Assembly: GCA_002938075.1 (NCBI GenBank)
Contig: PTLK01000069.1
Coordinates: 1-8,887, forward strand
DNA from: Alphaproteobacteria bacterium MarineAlpha3_Bin3
Lineage (GTDB): Bacteria; Pseudomonadota; Alphaproteobacteria; Rhodospirillales; Casp-alpha2
Length of the DNA: 8,887 bases
Direction: 5' to 3'
Shown: positions 1 through 5,520 of the stretch, piece by piece
How the letters are laid out: every line of letters starts with the position of its first letter
Numbering within the stretch: position 1 is the first letter of the stretch
Position numbers and translations under genes: made by a program
Notes under the pieces: model-generated
Told to the model about the DNA's origin: nothing
Seen by the model: the letters and a program-made list of their open reading frames with translations, nothing else
Databases searched by the model: none

Positions 1-1824
1 CTCGGGGTCGAGCGGCGTGCCCCAGAAGTCCTCGAAGCGGGCGCGGATGTCGGGGTCCTCCACCGACTGGTAGTCTGGAAAGACCATGGGGATGAGCCCG
101 ACGTCGGACGCACCCTGGACGTTGTTCTGGCCGCGCAGGGGGTGGAGGCCCGTGCCCGGCCGGCCCACTTGGCCGGTAATCAGCGCTAGGCTGATCAGGC
201 AGCGGGCGTTGTCGGTGCCGTGGACGCTCTGGGATATGCCCATGCCCCAGAAGATGATCCCCGCCTTGGCGCCGGCGTATAGACGGGCCACGGTTCTGAG
301 GGTGTCGGCCGGGATTCCGCAGACCGCTTCCATGACTTCGGGCGTGAAGGGCTTGATCTGCTCCTTCAGGGCCTCGAAGCCTTCGGTGTGGGCGGCCACG
401 TACTGCTTGTCGGTGAGTCCTTCCCCAATGATCACGTTTATGAGGGCGTTGAGCAGGGCCACGTCGGTTCCAGACTTGAACTGGAGCATGTGGGTGGCGT
501 GGCGCGACAGGGCCTGTCCCCTGGGGTCCATGACGATCAGGGCCTTGCCTGCTTTCGCGGCGTTCTTGAAGAAGGTGGCCGCGACGGGATGGTTTTCCGT
601 CGGATTGGCGCCGATGACGATGATCACGTCGGAATCGGATGCTGCCATGAAAGGCGCCGTCACCGCCGCCGAGCCGATGGTTTCCAAGAGCGCCATCACG
701 GATGAGGCGTGGCACAGCCGGGTGCAGTGATCGACGGTGTTGGTGCCGAATCCGGTGCGCACCAGCTTCTGGAACATGTAGGCTTCCTCGTTGGAACCCT
801 TGGCTGAGCCGAAGCCGGCCATGGCCTTGCCGCCATCGCGCTCGATGATGGTCTTCAGGCCGCTAGACGCCCGGGCCAGGGCCTCTTCCCAGGTGGCTTC
901 GCGGAAATGGCTTTCGGGGCGGGCGGGGTCGATGCCGTGATCGACGGCCTTGGGCGCGTCGTCCCGGCGGATCAGGGGCACCGTCAGCCGGTGGGGATGG
1001 GTCACGTAGTCGAAGCCGAAGCGGCCCTTGACGCAGAGCCGGTTCAGGTTGGAAGGCCCGGCCCGGCCCTTGACGGCGGCGATTTCGCCGGAGCTGATCC
1101 GGTAGGTCATCTGGCAGCCGACGCCGCAATAGGGGCAGACGCTGTGCACCTCGTCCAGGTCATCGGTCAGGCCGACGCCCCGATCATCGAGCAGGGTGGT
1201 TTCCATGAGGGCGCCGGTGGGGCACGCCTGCACGCATTCGCCGCAGGCGACGCAGGTGCTCATCCCCATGGGGTCGTCGAAATCAAAGACGATCTTGGAT
1301 TCCGCGCCGCGCCCGGCCATGCCGATGACGTCGTTGACCTGGACCTCGCGGCAGGCGCGGACGCAAAGGGTGCAATGGATGCAGGCGTCCAGGTTGACCG
1401 TCATGGCGGGATGGCTGGCGTCCGTCACCGGGGCGGCACGGGCCGGGAAGCGGCTTTCCATGACGCCCATCTTTCCGGCCCAGTCCCAGAACAGGGAACC
1501 CGGCTCGTGCGCCGCGTCGGGCGGCGGCTGGTCGGCGAGCAGCATTTCGAACACCATGTCGCGGGCCGATATGGCGCGTTCGGACGCGGTCAGGACGGTC
1601 ATGCCTTCGGTGGGCATGCGGATGCAGCTTGCCGCCAGCACCCGTTCGCCCTCGATTTCGACCATGCAGGCGCGGCAGTTGCCATCGGCCCGGTAGCCGG
1701 GCTTCGGCGAATAACAAAGATGCGGAATCTCCACGCCCTGGCGCTTGGCTACCTGCCAGATGGTCTCGTCGGGGGCCGCCTCGACCTCGCTGCCGTTCAG
1801 GGTAAATTTGATTTTATCGCTCAT
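1..1824 (-). CDS. fdsA: NAD-dependent formate dehydrogenase, catalytic alpha subunit (C-terminus outside window)
   Basis: Catalytic subunit that oxidises formate to CO2 at a molybdenum or tungsten bis-pyranopterin centre and passes electrons along Fe-S clusters to the NADH-forming beta subunit; cytoplasmic, with no signal peptide seen. The first 608 residues are in the window. In order: an N-terminal 2Fe-2S ferredoxin domain (C37, C50, C53, C67); a two-cluster ferredoxin domain (C148, C151, C154, C158 and C191, C194, C197, C201); the 4Fe-4S motif of the molybdopterin oxidoreductase family (C230, C233, C237, C264, followed by K266); and the active-site segment with metal ligand C371 and adjacent H372. 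C371 is read from TGC, so this is a Cys, not a Sec, enzyme. No Cys lies between 67 and 148, so the NuoG-type His-Cys3 site is absent. The ATG at 1824 gives a sensible ferredoxin N-terminus; its ribosome site is weak, 21 nt after the upstream stop, so coupling is likely. Mo versus W cannot be told. Confidence 0.93.
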   Translation of the reverse strand, partial: MSDKIKFTLNGSEVEAAPDETIWQVAKRQGVEIPHLCYSPKPGYRADGNCRACMVEIEGERVLAASCIRMPTEGMTVLTASERAISARDMVFEMLLADQPPPDAAHEPGSLFWDWAGKMGVMESRFPARAAPVTDASHPAMTVNLDACIHCTLCVRACREVQVNDVIGMAGRGAESKIVFDFDDPMGMSTCVACGECVQACPTGALMETTLLDDRGVGLTDDLDEVHSVCPYCGVGCQMTYRISSGEIAAVKGRAGPSNLNRLCVKGRFGFDYVTHPHRLTVPLIRRDDAPKAVDHGIDPARPESHFREATWEEALARASSGLKTIIERDGGKAMAGFGSAKGSNEEAYMFQKLVRTGFGTNTVDHCTRLCHASSVMALLETIGSAAVTAPFMAASDSDVIIVIGANPTENHPVAATFFKNAAKAGKALIVMDPRGQALSRHATHMLQFKSGTDVALLNALINVIIGEGLTDKQYVAAHTEGFEALKEQIKPFTPEVMEAVCGIPADTLRTVARLYAGAKAGIIFWGMGISQSVHGTDNARCLISLALITGQVGRPGTGLHPLRGQNNVQGASDVGLIPMVFPDYQSVEDPDIRARFEDFWGTPLDPE

Positions 1825-1845
1825 ATCGGTATCCAGGGTTTGGCG

Positions 1846-3540
1846 TTACTTACAAATAATATCATCGGCGAAGTGCGCCAACACCATTTTCAACGGATTC
1901 GCCGCCGCCTGGCCGAGCCCGCAAATGGACGCGTCGGTCATCGCCTGGCTGAGTTCGTTGAGCAGCTTTTCGTCCCATTCGGCCTCGGACATAAGTTTCA
2001 CCGCCTTTTCGCAGCCGACCCGGCACGGCGTGCATTGGCCGCAGCTTTCGTCCTCGAAAAACCGCATCAGGTTAAGGGCCGCGTCCCTGGCACTGTCCTT
2101 GTTCGACAGGATGACAACCGCTGCCGAGCCGATGAAGCAGCCGAACTCCTCGAGCGTGCCGAAATCGAGCGGGATGTCGCCCATGGATGCCGGCAAGATG
2201 CCGCCCGACGCGCCCCCCGGAAGATAACCCTTGAATTCGTGGCCGTCGGCCATGCCGCCGCAGAATTCGTCGATCAGCTCCTTGATCGTGATCCCGGCCG
2301 GGGCCAGCTTGACCCCCGGTTCCTTGACGCGTCCGGAAACCGAGAAACTGCGCAGGCCTTGTCTCCCGTTGCGGCCTTCGCCGGAAAACCATTCCGGTCC
2401 ACGATCGACGATGTCGCGAATCCAATGAAGCGTCTCGACGTTCTGAACCAGCGTCGGGCGCCCGAACACCCCGACCTCGGCCACATAGGGCGGTCGGTGG
2501 CGGGGCAGGCCGCGCTTGCCCTCGATGCTTTCAATCATCGCCGCTTCCTCGCCACAGATGTAGGCCCCGGCACCGCGGCGCAGGTGGATGGCGGTGGCCT
2601 TGTTCAGCCCCGCCGCCTCGACCTTGGCAATTTCTTCCAACAGCATTTCCCTTAAACCCGGGTATTCGTCGCGCAGGTAGATGTAAACGTCGGTCGCTTC
2701 GACCACCCAGGCGGCGACCAACATGCCTTCCAGAAACCGGTGCGGGTCCGTTTCCATGTAGAACCGGTCCTTGAAGGTGCCGGGCTCGCCTTCGTCGGCG
2801 TTGACCGCCATCAGCCGCGGGGCGGTATAACCGCGGACGATTTTCCATTTCTGCCCGGCCGGGAAGCCGGCCCCGCCGAGGCCGCGCAGGCCGGATTCGC
2901 TCATCAACTCGATCAAGTCATCGGCGGAACGCTTTTCCGCCAGGCAGTCCCTCAGCAGTTCATAGCCGCCGTCGGCCGCATAGGCATCGAAATCCGTATA
3001 GGCCGGGTTGACCGGATGGGTATGGCCGCCGTCGGCCGCTTCGGCGACCGTAACCACTGTCGCCCCGGTGACGTGGTAGTGGCCGACCTCGGCCACCGGC
3101 GCCGTCTCGCAGCGGCCCATGCAAGGGGCGCGGACGACCCGGACCTTGCCGCCCATCTTCTTTTGCAGGCCGTCCAAAAGGTCCCGCGCCCCCATCATCT
3201 CGCAGGTCAGGCTGTCGCAGACGCGGATAGTCAATGCCGGCGGCGGGGTCTCATCCTCCATGACGACGTCGAAGTGGGCGTAGAAGGTGGCGACCTCGTA
3301 GACCTCGGTCATCGCCAGTTTCATTTCCTCGGCCAGGGCGGCCAGGTGGCGGGCCGAAAGGTGGCCGTAACGGTCCTGGATCAGGTGCAGGTGCTCGATC
3401 AACAGGTCGCGCCGGCGGGGAAGATCGGCCAAAAGGTCCCGCACCTCGTCCAGGGCTAGCGGATCGACCTGGCGGCCCTTAGGGAAAAACGGCGAACGCT
3501 TGGAACTGCCGCGGATAATGCTGGCGTTTGTCACAGACAT
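1846..3540 (-). CDS. fdsB: NAD-dependent formate dehydrogenase, fused NuoE/NuoF-like beta subunit
   Basis: Diaphorase subunit that takes electrons from the alpha subunit and reduces NAD+ at FMN. The 564-residue protein joins two usually separate parts. Residues about 25-165 are NuoE/FdsG-like, with a 2Fe-2S site at C108, C113, C140 and C144. Residues about 195-564 are NuoF/FdsB-like, with a glycine-rich nucleotide loop (GLGGAGFP, 220-227), the FMN segment NADEGEPGTFKD (247-258), RRGAGAYICGEE (321-332), and a 4Fe-4S site at C500, C503, C506 and C540. The fused design recalls the beta subunit of Methylobacterium Fdh1 (about 570 aa, from memory). The ATG at 3540 was chosen because AGGAGT lies 11 nt upstream and the N-terminus matches the family; an in-frame TTG at 3618 would add 26 residues that look unlike the family. 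The alpha gene follows after 21 nt, so the two are almost certainly one transcript. Confidence 0.94.
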   Translation of the reverse strand: MSVTNASIIRGSSKRSPFFPKGRQVDPLALDEVRDLLADLPRRRDLLIEHLHLIQDRYGHLSARHLAALAEEMKLAMTEVYEVATFYAHFDVVMEDETPPPALTIRVCDSLTCEMMGARDLLDGLQKKMGGKVRVVRAPCMGRCETAPVAEVGHYHVTGATVVTVAEAADGGHTHPVNPAYTDFDAYAADGGYELLRDCLAEKRSADDLIELMSESGLRGLGGAGFPAGQKWKIVRGYTAPRLMAVNADEGEPGTFKDRFYMETDPHRFLEGMLVAAWVVEATDVYIYLRDEYPGLREMLLEEIAKVEAAGLNKATAIHLRRGAGAYICGEEAAMIESIEGKRGLPRHRPPYVAEVGVFGRPTLVQNVETLHWIRDIVDRGPEWFSGEGRNGRQGLRSFSVSGRVKEPGVKLAPAGITIKELIDEFCGGMADGHEFKGYLPGGASGGILPASMGDIPLDFGTLEEFGCFIGSAAVVILSNKDSARDAALNLMRFFEDESCGQCTPCRVGCEKAVKLMSEAEWDEKLLNELSQAMTDASICGLGQAAANPLKMVLAHFADDIICK

Positions 3541-3551
3541 CGGGACCGTGG

Positions 3552-3557
3552 ACTCCT
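3552..3557 (-). promoter_or_regulatory. Ribosome binding site deciding the fdsB start
   Basis: On the minus strand AGGAGT stands 11 nt before the ATG at 3540. It is the only good Shine-Dalgarno match near either possible start and favours 3540 over the in-frame TTG at 3618. Confidence 0.6.
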
Positions 3558-3603
3558 GGGCCTGCCAAGGCCGTTGTTGAAATTTTTTCAGGGCTTTGCC
3601 CAA

Positions 3604-3660
3604 AGGAAGACGGGCCAATGGCCCGCTTGGCCGTCCTTGTTGGCAGGAAGACGCCCGTCT
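3604..3660. repeat. Nested inverted and direct repeats in the formate dehydrogenase leader
   Basis: The 267-bp divergent intergenic region (3541-3807) holds several overlapping repeats about 65-120 nt upstream of the fdsB ATG. CGGGCCA (3611-3617) and TGGCCCG (3619-3625) form a perfect 7-bp palindrome around one base. AGACGGGC (3608-3615) pairs with GCCCGTCT (3653-3660). AGGAAGACG occurs directly at 3604-3612 and 3645-3653. The first and second pairings share bases, so they would be mutually exclusive in RNA. They may be an operator or a leader structure; no known riboswitch was recognised and no convincing sigma-70 or sigma-54 promoter was found. Confidence 0.4.
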
Positions 3661-3807
3661 GGAATTACGTATACCACTACCACCAGGTCGCCGAAAGCAA
3701 GGAATAGGAAGTGCGGCCGCATTTCGCTATCTTAAGCTCATTCCCGGTTGCCGCCGGGAACTGGCCGACCGCCCCCTGGTGCGGCGGCGGGTGGAAAGGG
3801 CAGGGGC

Positions 3808-4452
3808 ATGCAAGTGGATCTCCGGGTGGCGCAGCTTCTTTCGTCAAGGCTCTGTCACGACCTTGTCGGGCCGATCGGCGCCGTCAACACCGGGCTGGAG
3901 CTTTTTCAGGAAGGATTCGACGACGACGAAAAAGCCTTGGGCCTGGTCGCCGACAGCGCCGGCGAGGCGAGCCGGCGGCTGACGTTTTTCCGCGGCGCCT
4001 TCGGCTTCGGCGCCGGCGACAAGGGGGAAGCCACCCTGAACGAAGCCCGGAATCTGGCGGTGGGGCTTCTGGCCAGCGGCAAGGTCGCCCTCGACTGGCC
4101 CGAGGATGCGGACGCCTCCCTTCAAACGTCGGCGGTGAAGGTGATTCTGAACATGGTATTGATGGCCTCGGAATCGCTGCCCCGGGGCGGCGCCGTGGGC
4201 ATCGACTTCGCGGTCCTCGACGAGGGGCTGGGCGTTGCCGTCACCGCCACCGGCGAGGACGCCCGACTGAGGGAAGACCTACAATCGGCCCTGGCCGAAG
4301 GGGCGGCCGCCGAAGACCTGACGGCGCGCAACGTCCACGGTTATTTCGCCCAATGCCTGGCCAGGGATTCCGGGGCCTTGATCGAACATTCCCGGGGTTT
4401 GGGCGGTGAAATCCGGTTTGCGGTTATGTTTCCGCCTGCCACGGATTGTTAA
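3808..4452 (+). CDS. chpT: Histidine phosphotransferase ChpT
   Basis: Phosphotransfer protein that, in characterised alphaproteobacteria, relays phosphate from the hybrid kinase CckA to CtrA and CpdR. The 214-residue protein starts with the family signature: LSSRLCHDLVGPIGAVNTGL at residues 11-30, with H17 the expected phosphoacceptor on the first helix of a dimeric four-helix bundle. The remainder (about 85-214) fits the degenerate ATPase-like domain of ChpT, which does not bind ATP. The ATG at 3808 was preferred over an in-frame TTG at 3748: it places the histidine near the N-terminus as in the family, and GGAAAGG lies about 8 nt upstream. The 20 residues between the two starts are Pro/Gly-rich and look like translated leader. 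The gene converges with ctrA, its likely partner, across 148 bp. No perfect CtrA box was seen in front of it. Confidence 0.88.
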   Translation: MQVDLRVAQLLSSRLCHDLVGPIGAVNTGLELFQEGFDDDEKALGLVADSAGEASRRLTFFRGAFGFGAGDKGEATLNEARNLAVGLLASGKVALDWPEDADASLQTSAVKVILNMVLMASESLPRGGAVGIDFAVLDEGLGVAVTATGEDARLREDLQSALAEGAAAEDLTARNVHGYFAQCLARDSGALIEHSRGLGGEIRFAVMFPPATDC

Positions 4453-4521
4453 AAACCAGCCAACTTTTGAAACATTTCGACACATTCCCGACCAACGGGG
4501 GGTCTACGGCGTCGTTCCCGA

Positions 4522-4554
4522 CTCATACCAAGGATCAATGATCCTTGGTATGAG
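4522..4554. repeat. 33-bp perfect palindrome between convergent chpT and ctrA
   Basis: CTCATACCAAGGATCA (4522-4537) is repeated exactly in inverted orientation at 4539-4554 around one central base. It could fold into a long hairpin on either strand and so might end transcription from both chpT and ctrA, but no run of T directly follows on either side (only four T at 4565-4568 on the plus strand). Thirteen bases of the arm (TGATCCTTGGTAT) recur at 7730-7742, which suggests a dispersed repeat family rather than a one-off terminator. Confidence 0.85.
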
Positions 4555-4600
4555 GCCCGCCCGGGTTTTCAGATCAATGGGTGGAAGGGGCTTCGTCGCG

Positions 4601-5308
4601 TCAGGCTTTGGCGACGGCCTTTTGGTCTTCGCCGTCGGGGTTCCTGAGCACGTAGCCGCGCCCCCAGACGGTTTCGATATAGTTTTCGCCGCCGGTGGCG
4701 GCGTTCAGCTTCTTGCGCAGCTTGCAGATGAAGACGTCGATGATCTTCAATTCCGGCTCGTCCATGCCACCGTAGAGGTGATTGAGGAACATCTCCTTGG
4801 TCAGGGTTGTCCCCTTGCGCAGGCTCAACAATTCCAAAATGCCGTATTCCTTGCCCGTCAGGTGGATGGGCTGCCCTTCTACCTCGACGGTGTGGGCATC
4901 TAGGTTGACGGTCAAAAGACCGGTCATGATGATCGATTGCGAATGCCCCGCCGAACGCCGGACCACGGCCTGAATACGGGCAAAAAGCTCCTTCTTGTCG
5001 AACGGCTTGGTCAGGTAGTCGTCGGCGCCGGCGCCGAGCCCCTTGACTTTGTTTTCCGACTCCGTCAGCCCGGAAAGGATGAGAACCGGGGTGTCCACCC
5101 GTCCGTCGCGGAGCCGCCGCAGAACCTCGAAACCGTCGATGTCGGGCAGCATGACGTCGAGAACGATGATGTCGTAATCGTACAGCTTGCCGATTTCCAG
5201 ACCATCCTCGCCCAGGTCGGCGGTATCGACGACCATGCCTTCCGATTCCAGCATCATTTGGATGCTTTGTTGCGTGATCGGATCGTCTTCGACAAGCAGG
5301 ACGCGCAT
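4601..5308 (-). CDS. ctrA: Cell cycle/motility response regulator CtrA
   Basis: OmpR/PhoB-class transcription factor of alphaproteobacteria. In Caulobacter it controls cell-cycle, flagellar and chemotaxis promoters; in Rhodospirillales relatives it is mainly a motility regulator (from the literature). The protein has 235 residues. The receiver domain (1-120) shows the acidic pocket E7-D8-D9, phosphoacceptor D51 in IIVLDVMLPD, S79 and K101 in the TKPF motif. The winged-helix domain (about 125-228) includes the family segments HLTGKEYGILELLSLRKG and YIETVWGRGYVLR. The ATG at 5308 gives the typical MRVLLVEDD start, with GGAAA about 9 nt upstream; the open frame continues to 5359 but only through the promoter region. 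The C-terminus ends KAVAKA rather than the Ala-Ala reported for the Caulobacter ClpXP degron. Upstream TTAA motifs suggest autoregulation. Divergent from fliI and convergent with chpT. Confidence 0.96.
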   Translation of the reverse strand: MRVLLVEDDPITQQSIQMMLESEGMVVDTADLGEDGLEIGKLYDYDIIVLDVMLPDIDGFEVLRRLRDGRVDTPVLILSGLTESENKVKGLGAGADDYLTKPFDKKELFARIQAVVRRSAGHSQSIIMTGLLTVNLDAHTVEVEGQPIHLTGKEYGILELLSLRKGTTLTKEMFLNHLYGGMDEPELKIIDVFICKLRKKLNAATGGENYIETVWGRGYVLRNPDGEDQKAVAKA

Positions 5309-5328
5309 GGCCGGTTTCCAAAACTTCG

Positions 5329-5356
5329 TTAACGAATTAGTTAACCATATTATTAA
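5329..5356 (-). promoter_or_regulatory. Three TTAA tetramers at 12-bp spacing upstream of ctrA; probable CtrA autoregulatory sites
   Basis: TTAA occurs at 5329-5332, 5341-5344 and 5353-5356, each pair separated by 8 bp. The middle one is part of TTAACCAT (5341-5348), which matches the extended CtrA half-site. The canonical CtrA box is TTAA-N7-TTAA, so the 8-bp spacers depart from it. The cluster lies 20-48 bp before the ctrA ATG and would overlap a weak candidate promoter (TTGCGC-N17-TATGGT on the minus strand). Autoregulation is inferred from ctrA in Caulobacter. Confidence 0.5.
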
Positions 5357-5359
5357 CAC

Positions 5360-5397
5360 GATTCAGGCGCAAGAGCGCTAGCCTTTGGGGCCGAATC
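5360..5397. promoter_or_regulatory. Two GANTC sites (CcrM-type methylation targets) upstream of ctrA
   Basis: GATTC at 5360-5364 and GAATC at 5393-5397 lie just upstream of the TTAA cluster. GANTC is the target of the alphaproteobacterial cell-cycle methylase CcrM, and methylation of such a site silences ctrA promoter P1 in Caulobacter. GANTC is expected about every 256 bp and occurs elsewhere in this window, so the placement is suggestive only. Confidence 0.3.
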
Positions 5398-5421
5398 CCA
5401 AGCTTTTTCAAGTCCTTGGGA
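5396..5421. repeat. Dyad symmetry in the ctrA-fliI intergenic region
   Basis: TCCCAAG (5396-5402) and CTTGGGA (5415-5421) are perfect 7-bp inverted copies around a 12-bp AT-rich spacer. A two-fold symmetric operator is possible; no regulator can be named. It is not followed by a T-run, so a terminator is unlikely. Confidence 0.35.
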
Positions 5422-5443
5422 CGGCCCGTAAGCCCCCGAAATG

Positions 5444-5458
5444 GTAACCAAACCTTAA
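5444..5458 (+). promoter_or_regulatory. Near-consensus CtrA box upstream of fliI
   Basis: GTAACCAAACCTTAA matches the CtrA consensus TTAA-N7-TTAA at 7 of 8 fixed positions with the exact 7-bp spacer. It lies 62-77 bp before the two possible fliI starts, in the intergenic region shared with ctrA. CtrA control of flagellar promoters is well established in alphaproteobacteria; its action here is inferred. Confidence 0.5.
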
Positions 5459-5495
5459 GCAATCACCAACCATACTGGGGATGCCGGTAATGGAT

Positions 5496-5501
5496 TATAC
5501 T
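5496..5501 (+). promoter_or_regulatory. Candidate -10 element of the fliI promoter
   Basis: TATACT differs from TATAAT at one position and would start transcription near 5508, before both possible fliI start codons. No good -35 lies 17 bp upstream, as expected if an activator is needed, but the CtrA box ends about 37 bp upstream, further than the usual overlap with -35. Weak call. Confidence 0.25.
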
Positions 5502-5520
5502 GGTTGGGTTTGGAAACGCC

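Noticed and set aside
704..720. Possible selenocysteine at the formate dehydrogenase active site
   Set aside because: The metal-ligand codon reads TGC (Cys371); no in-frame TGA is present.
907..2655. Long plus-strand open frame of 582 codons opposite the formate dehydrogenase genes
   Set aside because: It spans the junction of two clear genes on the other strand and encodes Ala/Gly/His/Arg-rich sequence without family features, as expected for antisense frames in GC-rich DNA.
2740..3459. Plus-strand open frame of 239 codons opposite fdsB
   Set aside because: It is antisense to conserved NuoE/NuoF motifs and shows no recognisable domain.
3541..3618. Extension of fdsB by 26 residues to the TTG at 3618
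   Set aside because: The extension has no family similarity and no ribosome site, while AGGAGT fits the ATG at 3540.
3541..3720. Molybdenum-cofactor riboswitch in the formate dehydrogenase leader
   Set aside because: Inverted repeats are present, but the conserved pattern of a known cofactor riboswitch could not be recognised.
3748..3807. Extension of chpT by 20 residues to the TTG at 3748
   Set aside because: The Pro/Gly-rich extension looks non-coding, and the ATG at 3808 puts the histidine helix where the family has it.
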